This document shows, piece by piece, positions 19,114-28,386 of a stretch of DNA of 64,000 nucleotides. This stretch comes from Mesoaciditoga sp. Its GTDB lineage: Bacteria; Thermotogota; Thermotogae; Mesoaciditogales; Mesoaciditogaceae. Positions within the stretch are counted from its first letter, which is position 1. Each line of letters begins with the position of its first letter. Under the pieces are notes generated by a model. That model saw only the letters and a program-made list of their open reading frames with translations, had not been told where the DNA came from and searched no databases. The stretch is taken from the NCBI GenBank assembly GCA_002878315.1, contig PNIW01000032.1:24800-88799 (forward strand). The letters run 5' to 3'. Position numbers and translations under genes: made by a program.

Positions 19114-21416
19114 AATTTATCCTCTCCTTTTTCTATCAGATCAAGCACGTATTCTTGTGTTGCCGGTATTTTTTTTACCCGTCTATTTATGGCATTAGAT
19201 ATTCCATTCGCTATTGCCGCGGGGGCAGGCATCAATGATGGCTCTCCTATACCCTTGGCACCGAAAGGTCCTTCGGAAAATTCGTCTTCGACGAAATCTA
19301 TCTTTATATTTTGCGGGATATCATTTATTGTAGGAATTATGTAAGTGTTGAAATTATCTGTCAAAATTCTTCCGTCTTTCATCTTTATCTCTTCGTAAAT
19401 CGCATATCCCATTCCCTGAACAAAACCTCCCTCAACCTGTCCGACAAGTCCAACTGGATTTAACGCCTTTCCCACATCGTGGGAGGTGAAGACATCGATC
19501 ACGGTCGACTTCCCAGTCAGCATATCAACCTCTACAACCACGATTTGTGTGGCGTAAGAGTATGTAAGATAAGCCTCTCCGAGTCCTGTCTTTGGATCCC
19601 AGTTTAATTTTGGCGATTTAAACCATCCATTTGCTATAAGATCGACATTGGAAGAATAGCAAATATTTGCCAGATCACCAAAATTCATCTCTTCTTTGCC
19701 ACCTCTTACCAAACCAGAACTTATAACCACATCCTCTTTTTCCACGTTTTTAATCTTTGAAAAAGTTGAGATCATTTTCTCCTTTATCTTTTCGCACGCC
19801 TCTTTTACAGCATTCCCGCTAAAAAGCGTTGCACGAGATGCCACCGTAGGGCCACTGTCTTGAACATATGAAGTATCGGCATTTTCAACTCTTATCCTGT
19901 CTATATTTTGTCCGAGTGTTTCGGACGCAATCATCGCGAGGACCGTCTTCATACCCTGGCCCATCTCTGTATTTCCAACATGGACAGTTACGCTTCCATC
20001 TCTGTGGACCTGAACAAGAGCGCCGGCCGCGTCAAGGGCCTGTCCCGCGGCACCGAGCGCTACGCCATAGATTATGTGGGAGACACCTATGCCTCTTTTT
20101 TTGAACCTGTTCTTTGAATTGAAGTCACGGACAGACCTCTTCAGATTTTCATAATCGGAGATCTTTACAGCATTCATTATCGTTTCAACGGCTCCGACAG
20201 ATTCTGTCAGAAGATGATCCGTCGGGGTACGGCTTCCGATCCTGAGGACATTTTTTAGCCTTATGTCCACAGGATCTATTCCAAGTTTCAAAGCGGCCTC
20301 ATCCATTATTGACTCAATGGCAAAAAGCACTTGCGGACTTCCAAACCCTCTGAAGGCACCGCATGGCACTTTGTTCGTATAAACTCCATCTATATCCACA
20401 CTGACATTCGGCACATCGTAAGCTCCGGCAGCGTGGACAAGGCTTCTGTACATGACTATAGGAGAAAGCGTTGCATATGCCCCCATATCCATGTGAGCGT
20501 TAACCTCTATTGCTACGAGTTTCCCGTCTTTTTTAAATCCGGCTCTGTAATGGGATTTTATAGGGTGTCTTTTGCTTGTGAATTGAATATCCACCTCTCT
20601 CGAATAGGAAAGTAAGACCGGCCTTTTTGTGTGATACGCAAGCAATGCGCACTGCGCGGCAACGTAAGACGGCACATCTTCCTTCCCTCCAAAAGCACCA
20701 CCGGTATCGGCCTGAACGATTTTAACGCTGTTATGGGGGATTCCGAGTACTCTCGAGACGGCATTTTGCACGTAATACGGGCATTGCATCGAGCCGTATA
20801 TCGTCATGCCGGTTGAATCAGGGATCGCGAATATTCCCTGTGTTTCAAGATAGGCATGCTCCTGGTAATCTGCAAAGAAATCGTCTTCGATTATAAGATC
20901 TGCACTGGCAAAACCTTCCTCTATTTTCCCTTTTCTTATTCTTTTGGATGTAAGGATATTTCCGCTTTCATGGACCTTTATCTCATTTTTAAGGGATTCT
21001 TCTATAGAAAGGACAGCCGGCAATTCCTCATATTCTACTTGTACAAGGCCGGAAGCCATGTTGGCTATCTTCTGACTTTCGGCCGCAACAACGGCCACGA
21101 CATCTCCGTAATACTTTGCTTCTTTTCCCACCGGTACAAGACATGGCATATCCTCAACGACTTCTCCGAGTTGATTTTCTCCCGGAATATCTAAATATGT
21201 AAGGATCGCTTTTACGCCCTTTAATTCCTTTGCCTTGCCCGTATCTATGCTTTTCACAAGTGCTCTCGCGTGTTTTGAAAAAACAACAGCGCCATAGAGC
21301 ATATTTTTGAATTCATAATCCGCAACGAATTTGTTCATGCCTTTGACCTTTTCAATGGCGTCTACCCTTTTTACTTTTTTGCCTATTACGTTCATCCTGG
21401 TATTTTCAACCTTCAC
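19110..21416 (-). CDS. Xanthine dehydrogenase family, molybdopterin-binding subunit
   Basis: ADTGGAFGGKEDVPSYVAAQCALLA, NKVPCGAFRGFGSPQ, GNTEMGQGMKTVLA, GPFGAKGIGEPSLMPAPAAIANGI; probable GTG start after GAGGGGG (track start TTG 21434). Confidence 0.92.
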   Translation of the reverse strand: MKVENTRMNVIGKKVKRVDAIEKVKGMNKFVADYEFKNMLYGAVVFSKHARALVKSIDTGKAKELKGVKAILTYLDIPGENQLGEVVEDMPCLVPVGKEAKYYGDVVAVVAAESQKIANMASGLVQVEYEELPAVLSIEESLKNEIKVHESGNILTSKRIRKGKIEEGFASADLIIEDDFFADYQEHAYLETQGIFAIPDSTGMTIYGSMQCPYYVQNAVSRVLGIPHNSVKIVQADTGGAFGGKEDVPSYVAAQCALLAYHTKRPVLLSYSREVDIQFTSKRHPIKSHYRAGFKKDGKLVAIEVNAHMDMGAYATLSPIVMYRSLVHAAGAYDVPNVSVDIDGVYTNKVPCGAFRGFGSPQVLFAIESIMDEAALKLGIDPVDIRLKNVLRIGSRTPTDHLLTESVGAVETIMNAVKISDYENLKRSVRDFNSKNRFKKRGIGVSHIIYGVALGAAGQALDAAGALVQVHRDGSVTVHVGNTEMGQGMKTVLAMIASETLGQNIDRIRVENADTSYVQDSGPTVASRATLFSGNAVKEACEKIKEKMISTFSKIKNVEKEDVVISSGLVRGGKEEMNFGDLANICYSSNVDLIANGWFKSPKLNWDPKTGLGEAYLTYSYATQIVVVEVDMLTGKSTVIDVFTSHDVGKALNPVGLVGQVEGGFVQGMGYAIYEEIKMKDGRILTDNFNTYIIPTINDIPQNIKIDFVEDEFSEGPFGAKGIGEPSLMPAPAAIANGISNAINRRVKKIPATQEYVLDLIEKGEDKL

Positions 21417-21430
21417 GGGATCACACCCCC

Positions 21431-23140
21431 TCAAACAACATCAACGAACGCACCCTTTGTAACGTCAACAAGTCCCAGATTTGTTATCCTGATCTTTGGA
21501 ATAACCGCAAGTTGAACAAAAGAAAGTACCATAAATGGATCATTTATTATACACCCAAAATCCCTTGCTATGCACTTCAATTCTTTTATCTTTTCAACGA
21601 CCTTTTCCATCGGAAGTTCGGACATAAGGCCGCCTATCGAAAGTGGAAGTTCAGAAACTATTTTTCCATCTTTCGCGATGACAATGCCGCCCTTTATTCT
21701 CAAAATCTCATTGACAGCCACTACCATATCCGTGTCATTTGTTCCGATGACTGAAATGTTGTGAGAATCATGGCCAACGGAGGTTGCTATCGAACCTTTC
21801 TTTAAGCCAAAGCCTGTGACGGCGGCCGAAAATATGGATTTTTTGGTCGAATATCTCGATACGACGGAAATTTTAATCAAATCGTTTTTTAAATCTGGCA
21901 CTTTTGATGGAGGTATATCGAAGATTTCTTCTTCTGTATAAATGCTATCGTTAAAGACGCGAATGGCCCTCGTCCTTTTACCGTCTGAAAGAATCCTTAA
22001 ATCCTCCGGTTCTATGAATGGAACTCTGAAGTTTCCTTCCATTTTTCGCTGAACTTTATTTCCCATGATCTCGGTCTGTAATTTACCGTTCCGGGCGACG
22101 ATCTTTGAGTCTTTTATGACAATCTTGGGAAAGAATTTTTCAAGAGATTCGGTTACTACCATATCGGCTTTGTATGAAGGGGCTATCGCACCCATGCTTC
22201 TTAGACCATAAAACTGAGCCGAATTTATCGTCGCCATTCTTATCGCGATTATCGGATCAACTCCTTTTTCAATGGAACGTCTTACCATGTTGTCTATGTG
22301 ACCATCTCTTTCTATGTCATCTGGATGGCGATCGTCGGTACAAAAAGAGAAGAATCTCTCGTTGTATGGCGTAACCGCGCCTATGAGATCGTCCAGATTT
22401 TTGGCAACGCTGCCTTCCCTTATCAGAACCTGCATTCCGCGTGAAATTTTTTCAAGAGCCTCTTTTTCTGTGGAACATTCATGATCCGATCTTATGAAGG
22501 CAGAAATGTAGGCATTCAAAGATTTACCGGCTAAATTTGGAGCGTGGCCATCTATCTTTTTGTAAAGATGTCTTGTTATTTCTATCTTTGTCATCAGATC
22601 TCTATCCGCGTTTATAACGGCCGGATAATTCATGACCTCTCCAAGTCCAAGGACGCGCGGATATTTCGTGATCAATCCTATTGTATCTGTGGCATCTATC
22701 GTCGCTCCATTTGTTTCCATATTGGTGGCCGGAACACATGAAGGTATCATCATGTAGATGTTAAGGGGGATTCCTTCGGTGTACTGAAGCATGTATTCTA
22801 TGCCTTCTGTCCCGAGAACGTTTGCTATCTCGTGTGGATCCGCTATTATAGTCGTTGTTCCTCTCGGCAGTATGGATCGCGCAAATTCAACCGGATCTAC
22901 CATTGAACTTTCGATATGAACATGGGCATCTATCAAGCCCGGCACTACGTAGTTCCCATCGAGATCTATTACCTCTTTTGCTTGTGTGTAATCTCCTATA
23001 CCCGCTATTCTTTTTCTGAATAGCGCTATATTTCCCTCTTCTATTTTCCCGGTAAAAACGTTGACTATTTTGCAATTTTTAAGGAGAAGATCTGCAGGCA
23101 CACTTCCTAACGATACGGGAATTATATTTTCGATTTTCAT
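21431..23140 (-). CDS. ade: Adenine deaminase
   Basis: GLIDAHVHIESSMVDPVEFARSILPRGTTTIIADPHEIANVLG, FCTDDRHPDDIERDGHIDNMVRRSIEKG, SVGHDSHNI. Confidence 0.96.
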   Translation of the reverse strand: MKIENIIPVSLGSVPADLLLKNCKIVNVFTGKIEEGNIALFRKRIAGIGDYTQAKEVIDLDGNYVVPGLIDAHVHIESSMVDPVEFARSILPRGTTTIIADPHEIANVLGTEGIEYMLQYTEGIPLNIYMMIPSCVPATNMETNGATIDATDTIGLITKYPRVLGLGEVMNYPAVINADRDLMTKIEITRHLYKKIDGHAPNLAGKSLNAYISAFIRSDHECSTEKEALEKISRGMQVLIREGSVAKNLDDLIGAVTPYNERFFSFCTDDRHPDDIERDGHIDNMVRRSIEKGVDPIIAIRMATINSAQFYGLRSMGAIAPSYKADMVVTESLEKFFPKIVIKDSKIVARNGKLQTEIMGNKVQRKMEGNFRVPFIEPEDLRILSDGKRTRAIRVFNDSIYTEEEIFDIPPSKVPDLKNDLIKISVVSRYSTKKSIFSAAVTGFGLKKGSIATSVGHDSHNISVIGTNDTDMVVAVNEILRIKGGIVIAKDGKIVSELPLSIGGLMSELPMEKVVEKIKELKCIARDFGCIINDPFMVLSFVQLAVIPKIRITNLGLVDVTKGAFVDVV

Positions 23141-23490
23141 TTTTTAAACTTCTCCTTTTTAACGGCAACCCTTACATGATCGGCCTTTGCTATGAGTTTA
23201 TCCCCGGATTTCACCTCAATTTTGAAGACGAATTTTCTGCCTGTTTTATCGACAAGTTTTGCCTTTATTTCCACTTTTTCCCCCGTCCACGCCGGGGCAA
23301 GGTGATCTAAAGTTACATGGGCTCCAACTGTTATTTCATCTTCATTTAAAAATCTTTGAGCAAGTTCGGTGGCCGTTTCTTCCATCCACGCAAGAACGGT
23401 GGGAGTTGATAGCACATCGGCGTTGCCGCTTCTTAATGAAGATGCCAGATTGGAATCTGTAACTACCTTTTCCTTTACCATCTCTTCCAT
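23137..23490 (-). CDS. Hotdog-fold thioesterase (fluoroacetyl-CoA thioesterase-like)
   Basis: LSTPTVLAWMEETATELAQRFL, TVGAHVTLDHLAPAWTGEKVEIKAKL. Confidence 0.88.
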   Translation of the reverse strand: MEEMVKEKVVTDSNLASSLRSGNADVLSTPTVLAWMEETATELAQRFLNEDEITVGAHVTLDHLAPAWTGEKVEIKAKLVDKTGRKFVFKIEVKSGDKLIAKADHVRVAVKKEKFKK

Positions 23491-23491
23491 C

Positions 23492-24364
23492 TCACATCGC
23501 CTCTATTCCAAAGCCACACATCCCCGGACCAACGTGAGTCGTTATAACCTTCCCTGTCATATGAAAGGATGCGTCAAGCACCTTATATTTTTCTTTTAAT
23601 CTTTCAAGCAATTCTTTCGCATCATTTTCCGCATTTGCGTGGATCATACAGATCATCACGTTAGATCCAAACGGAATGTATTTTCCGGATTGTTCGATAA
23701 GCATATCGTAGGCATGAGATCTCCCCCTTGCCCTTCCAAACGGGATCATCTCGCCTTCTTCATTTATCCATACCCCTACCTTGAACTTCAACACGGTTCC
23801 AAAAAATCCTTGTATCTTCGAAACCCTGCCGCCTTTGACTAAAAATGAAAAATCAGATACGTAAAAGATCGCCTGGAATTTGTTATTTTTCCTGTCTTTT
23901 TCAAGCTGTTCAACGATCTTTTTCGGATCCAATCCTTTTTCTGCAAGTTCTCTTGCCCTTCTTGCAACAAGCGGTATAACGGAAGAAGCGAGTTTTGTAT
24001 CGAAGATCTCGACAGGGATCTTCGCTTCCTTTGCTGCGGTTGCGGCAGAATTAGCCGTTCCAGACATCTTTGAAGATAAAGTAAGTACCACTATCCCCTC
24101 ATATCCCGATTGCTCTGCATTCCTGTACTTTTGTAAAAACTCAAAAACCGTAGGTTGAGAAGTCTTGGGCAATTCTGAAGCGTTCGATATCTTTTCGTAA
24201 AATTTCATTAAATCCGCAGGATCTCTTGTATCATTTTCCTCTGTACCATCAGGCCATATAACCTTTAAAGGTACCATATCGGCATCTAATTTCTCAAACC
24301 ATTCCGGAGCCATGTCTGCCGTGCTGTCCACAAATATCTTTATCCGCAAGCGGTCCACCTCCAT
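23492..24364 (-). CDS. DegV family protein
   Basis: IFVDSTADMAPEW, SQPTVFEFLQKYRNA, VLTLSSKMSGTANSA, SFLVKGGRVSKIQG. Confidence 0.95.
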   Translation of the reverse strand: MEVDRLRIKIFVDSTADMAPEWFEKLDADMVPLKVIWPDGTEENDTRDPADLMKFYEKISNASELPKTSQPTVFEFLQKYRNAEQSGYEGIVVLTLSSKMSGTANSAATAAKEAKIPVEIFDTKLASSVIPLVARRARELAEKGLDPKKIVEQLEKDRKNNKFQAIFYVSDFSFLVKGGRVSKIQGFFGTVLKFKVGVWINEEGEMIPFGRARGRSHAYDMLIEQSGKYIPFGSNVMICMIHANAENDAKELLERLKEKYKVLDASFHMTGKVITTHVGPGMCGFGIEAM

Positions 24365-24572
24365 TCATCGAAAGTTCTTATCGTTGTTTGTATTATATAG
24401 CATTTTTGGCCAGAGTGCTAATTTTGAATTAAATGTTCGTTTTTTGATCTGCTTTTAGAGTATAATTATCATGGTAACTTTGCACGCTTTAAATTAAATT
24501 AATCTGGGGATATAAAACAGGAAAATTATAAATATTAAGATTATCACGCATTGTAAAAAGGGAGGGGTTTAA

Positions 24573-25895
24573 ATGAGGAAGGTATTTCTCTTTTCGGTAT
24601 TGACGGTTTTGGCCGTTGCAATTTTTGCTGCTCCTGTGACGATTCAGTTCTGGCACGCAATGGGGGGAACAGACAGAATACAACTTTTGCAAAACTTAGC
24701 GAATGAATTCATGCAACAAAATCCAGACATAAAAGTTGATGTTCAGTACACGGGATCTTACACGGACACGATGACCAAGATGATAGCGGCCGTCAGGGCG
24801 GGTAATCCTCCGGATCTTGTCATGATATACGATATAGGAACACAGATGATGATAGACAGCGGTGTCATAATTCCAATTCAAAATATGATAGACAAGGATC
24901 CTTCTTTTGACATCAACACACTTGTGCCCGCCTCGAGAGGATATTACACGGTAGGTGGTAAACTTTACAGCATGCCATTCAACTCGTCGAATCCAGTTAT
25001 CTTCTACAATAAAACGCTTTTTGAAAAAGCAGGTCTTGATCCAAATAATCCGCCAAACACATTTGAAGAATTCATAGAGTATGCAAAGAAACTCACCGTC
25101 AAAGATGCCAATGGCAATACAATCCAGTATGGCTTTACCTTCGGAAGCGGAGAGCCCCTCGCGTGGTTTTTCGAACAGTTCATGGCCGTTCAAAATGCAT
25201 TGCTTTTGAACAACAACAACGGTCGTGATGGAAGGGCAACAAAGGCTGTCTTTGCGAATGAAGCCGGATTGAGAATTTTCAACTTTTTCAACGAGATGAT
25301 TCAAAATGGATCTGCGATAAACGCAGGACCGGGATGGGACAACGCGAGGCAGATCTTCATCTCTCAAAGGGCTGCGATGCTTATAACCTCAACTTCAGAC
25401 GTGAACATGATGGTCAAGGCGGCCCAGTCCGGCAACTTTTCACTTGGCGTGATGTTCCTTCCGCATCCTTCTGGCGTGCCTTACGGTGGCGTCATAGTTG
25501 GCGGTGCGAGTTTGTGGATGGTAAATACGAATAATGCCCAAAGGGAAGAGGCGACATGGAAATTCCTCAAATTCCTCGAAAGTACCGATGCCCAGATTCA
25601 ATGGAGCACCGGAACGGGATATTTCCCTGTCAACAAAAATGCGATAATAAAGCTCCTTTACGAAGGATATTACGCGAAAAATCCTCCTTACCTTGTTACA
25701 GTATTACAACTTCTCATGTCAAATGTTACTCCGGCAACACGCGGCGGGGCAACGGGAGCATTTCCTCAGATAAGAACTGCCGTCGACACGGCATTTGGAA
25801 AGATGTTTACGAAGGCTATGACTCCTCAGCAAGCGCTCCAATGGGCGCAGGAACAGGCAAATCAGGCAATAGCAAACTACAATTCAATGTATTGA
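24573..25895 (+). CDS. Carbohydrate ABC transporter substrate-binding protein (UgpB-like)
   Basis: Signal peptide; VTIQFWHAMGGTDRIQLLQNLANEF, YSMPFNSSNPVIFYNKTLFEKAGLDPNNPP. Confidence 0.95.
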   Translation: MRKVFLFSVLTVLAVAIFAAPVTIQFWHAMGGTDRIQLLQNLANEFMQQNPDIKVDVQYTGSYTDTMTKMIAAVRAGNPPDLVMIYDIGTQMMIDSGVIIPIQNMIDKDPSFDINTLVPASRGYYTVGGKLYSMPFNSSNPVIFYNKTLFEKAGLDPNNPPNTFEEFIEYAKKLTVKDANGNTIQYGFTFGSGEPLAWFFEQFMAVQNALLLNNNNGRDGRATKAVFANEAGLRIFNFFNEMIQNGSAINAGPGWDNARQIFISQRAAMLITSTSDVNMMVKAAQSGNFSLGVMFLPHPSGVPYGGVIVGGASLWMVNTNNAQREEATWKFLKFLESTDAQIQWSTGTGYFPVNKNAIIKLLYEGYYAKNPPYLVTVLQLLMSNVTPATRGGATGAFPQIRTAVDTAFGKMFTKAMTPQQALQWAQEQANQAIANYNSMY

Positions 25896-25901
25896 AATCG
25901 T

Positions 25902-25930
25902 GAGGGCATCCCATGGATGCCCTCTCTTTA
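25902..25930 (+). terminator. Intercistronic hairpin between SBP and permease genes
   Basis: gagggcatcc-cat-ggatgccctc followed by tcttta. Confidence 0.65.
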
Positions 25931-25941
25931 AGGGGTGAATT

Positions 25942-26811
25942 ATGGCCAAGAAGATCTTTCCTTACCTTTTACTTGTTCCCACATTTATAATAATCGCCAT
26001 TTTCATATATTATCCGGCCTTTCAGACCTTTAAATTGAGTTTTTACAGGATGTCTCCATTTGGGAACAGATTGTTCTTCGTTGGATTCCAAAATTTTTGG
26101 TCTCTCTTTACCTCCGGCCAGTACATTCAGTCAGCCTTAACAACGCTTATATTCGTAACTGTCACCGTTATTGGGGGACTTATCATATCTTTGCTTCTCG
26201 CATTGTTGCTTAACGAAAGAGTACCGGGAATAGGCATATTCAGAACGCTTATCTTTGCTCCATACGCTATTTCTCCTGCGGTTGCCGGAACCTTATGGGC
26301 CTTCCTTCTAAGCCCGGTGGCAGGATACGTCAGTTATCTATTTTTAATTCTTTTTAAAGCACAACCTCAGTGGCTTACAACATATCCGCTTGCGCTCATA
26401 GCCATAATGATAGCCACGATATGGAAAAATCTTGGCTTTAACGTTATTTTCTTCCTTGCAGGTCTCCAGTCGATTCCACAGAGTTATTACGAGGCCGCAA
26501 CGATAGATGGGGCAAATTCAGTTCACAGGCTTTTAAGAATAACTATTCCTCTGCTTTCGCCGATAACATTTTATCTTATCGTTATGAACGTCACGTTCAC
26601 GGCATTTTCAGCTTTTGCGACTATAGACGTTATGACGCAGGGAGGTCCAGCCAACACGACGTCGACTCTTATATATAAACTTTATCAAGATGGATTTGTT
26701 AACTTCAACACCGGCTTTGCCTCTGCTGAGTCAGTGGTCTTGATACTCATAATGGCAATCTTTACGTACCTTTATTTCAAATTCGGTCAAAAGGCGGTAT
26801 TCTACCAGTGA
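25942..26811 (+). CDS. Carbohydrate ABC transporter permease (UgpA/MalF-like)
   Basis: YYEAATIDGANSVHRLLRITIPLLSPITFYLIV EAA motif; 6 TM. Confidence 0.95.
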   Translation: MAKKIFPYLLLVPTFIIIAIFIYYPAFQTFKLSFYRMSPFGNRLFFVGFQNFWSLFTSGQYIQSALTTLIFVTVTVIGGLIISLLLALLLNERVPGIGIFRTLIFAPYAISPAVAGTLWAFLLSPVAGYVSYLFLILFKAQPQWLTTYPLALIAIMIATIWKNLGFNVIFFLAGLQSIPQSYYEAATIDGANSVHRLLRITIPLLSPITFYLIVMNVTFTAFSAFATIDVMTQGGPANTTSTLIYKLYQDGFVNFNTGFASAESVVLILIMAIFTYLYFKFGQKAVFYQ

Positions 26812-27641
26812 AAAAGAATAAGATGATTAGAACGATATTGATAGAGGCGCTTTTGATATTCGTTACGATCATAATATTACTTCCCCTATTTCTTGCCGTA
26901 ACTATGAGTTTGAAAAAACCATCTGAGGTTTTCGTTTATCCACCCACTATCTTTCCAAATTCATTCTACATTCAAAATTACATCAATGCCTTCAATTCAA
27001 TAAATCTTGGCAGATTGATGCTTAACAGTTTGATAATGAGCGTCGTCATAATGATCGGAAAAACGATCTTTGGAATTCTTTCAGGTTATGCCTTTTCCAA
27101 TTTCAGATTCAAAGGATCTTCTTTGCTTTTTGCCTTACTTTTTGTGACCCTTTTCATGCCGGCTGAATTGATAATGATAGTTCCGCTCTTTCAAATAATG
27201 CAGAGTCTTCACTGGGTCAACACTTACTGGGCATTAACCGTTCCATTTTTGGCGAGTGCAACGACGACATTTCTAATGAGACAACATTTTATGACTATTC
27301 CAAAAGAACTCGAAGATGCGGCCAAAATAGATGGCGCCGGACCAATGAGATTTCTTTTAGAAATCCTTATACCTCTTTCAAAATCGACAATAGGGGGAGT
27401 TGCGGTTATAAACTTCGTTTACGCATGGAATCTCTATCTTTGGCCTTTGGTTGTAACGAATTCAAACGAAATGGCAACGGCCCAAATCGGCTTAAAAATG
27501 CTCACAAACGTTGAATCAACAAGTAACTGGGGAGTTATAATGGCAGGCACTCTGATGGTGCTTGCGCCTACACTCATTCTCTTTTTCGCGGTTCAGAAAC
27601 TCTTTGTCAGAGGGATAGTTACAACGGGCCTCAAAGAGTGA
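26808..27641 (+). CDS. Carbohydrate ABC transporter permease (UgpE/MalG-like)
   Basis: PKELEDAAKIDGAGPMRFLLEILIPLSKSTIGGVAV EAA motif; coupled by overlap with upstream permease. Confidence 0.95.
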   Translation: MKKNKMIRTILIEALLIFVTIIILLPLFLAVTMSLKKPSEVFVYPPTIFPNSFYIQNYINAFNSINLGRLMLNSLIMSVVIMIGKTIFGILSGYAFSNFRFKGSSLLFALLFVTLFMPAELIMIVPLFQIMQSLHWVNTYWALTVPFLASATTTFLMRQHFMTIPKELEDAAKIDGAGPMRFLLEILIPLSKSTIGGVAVINFVYAWNLYLWPLVVTNSNEMATAQIGLKMLTNVESTSNWGVIMAGTLMVLAPTLILFFAVQKLFVRGIVTTGLKE

Positions 27642-28386
27642 TCCCGAACAAATTTTTTGCGTTCTGAGAGGTCATCGTCTCTATCTCTTCGAATGGGCGT
27701 TTGAATATCGTACAAAGATTTTCTATTGTAAATCTTACGTATTTTGGCTCATTTCTCTTTCCGCGTACAGGCTGGGGAGAAAGGTAGGGGCAATCGGTCT
27801 CTGTTAGAATTCTATCGAGAGGCGCAAAGGAAAGGATTTTTCTTAATTCCTCGTTCTTTTTGTAAGTCGACATTCCACCAACACCTATGTAAAATCCGAC
27901 ATCCAAAAAATTTTTAAGATCTTCCATTTCTCCGTTAAAACTGTGAAGCACTCCTTTTATATCGAACATTTTTACGATTTCGTATGCGTCTTTGTAAGCA
28001 TCTCTTACATGGAGGATTACAGGCATCTTGTGCCTTTTTGCGATTTCGAGTTGGATTTCGAAATATTTTCTCTGCAAATCTCTTGGAGAAAGGTCTCTGT
28101 AATAATCAAGCCCTATTTCTCCAACGGCAATTACTTTTTTTGATTCTAAAAGTTTTTCAATCTCTTTATCCCATTCGTCTTTGAGATCTTTGACATCGTG
28201 TGGGTGGACTCCTACCGAAGAGAAAACTCTTGAATGTTTTGATGAAAACTCGATACTCTTTTTGCTCGAGACTAGATCGAAGCCGATTTCGATGACAAAC
28301 TCTATCCCGTCGCCTTTAAAATTTCTGACAATCTCTTCCCTGTCCGGGAACTCGTCCATTGTCAAATGCGTATGTGTATCTACCAT
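27631..28386 (-). CDS. TatD-family hydrolase
   Basis: MVDTHTHLTMDEF, SVGVHPHDVKDL, AVGEIGLDYYRDLSPRDLQRKYFEIQL, LTETDCPYLSPQPVRGKRNEP. Confidence 0.96.
   Translation of the reverse strand: MVDTHTHLTMDEFPDREEIVRNFKGDGIEFVIEIGFDLVSSKKSIEFSSKHSRVFSSVGVHPHDVKDLKDEWDKEIEKLLESKKVIAVGEIGLDYYRDLSPRDLQRKYFEIQLEIAKRHKMPVILHVRDAYKDAYEIVKMFDIKGVLHSFNGEMEDLKNFLDVGFYIGVGGMSTYKKNEELRKILSFAPLDRILTETDCPYLSPQPVRGKRNEPKYVRFTIENLCTIFKRPFEEIETMTSQNAKNLFGITL

Noticed and set aside
24696-25367. 223-aa minus-strand ORF antisense to the sugar-binding protein gene
   Set aside because: Fully inside a strongly supported SBP CDS on the opposite strand; low-complexity Arg/Cys/His-rich shadow translation with no domain motif.
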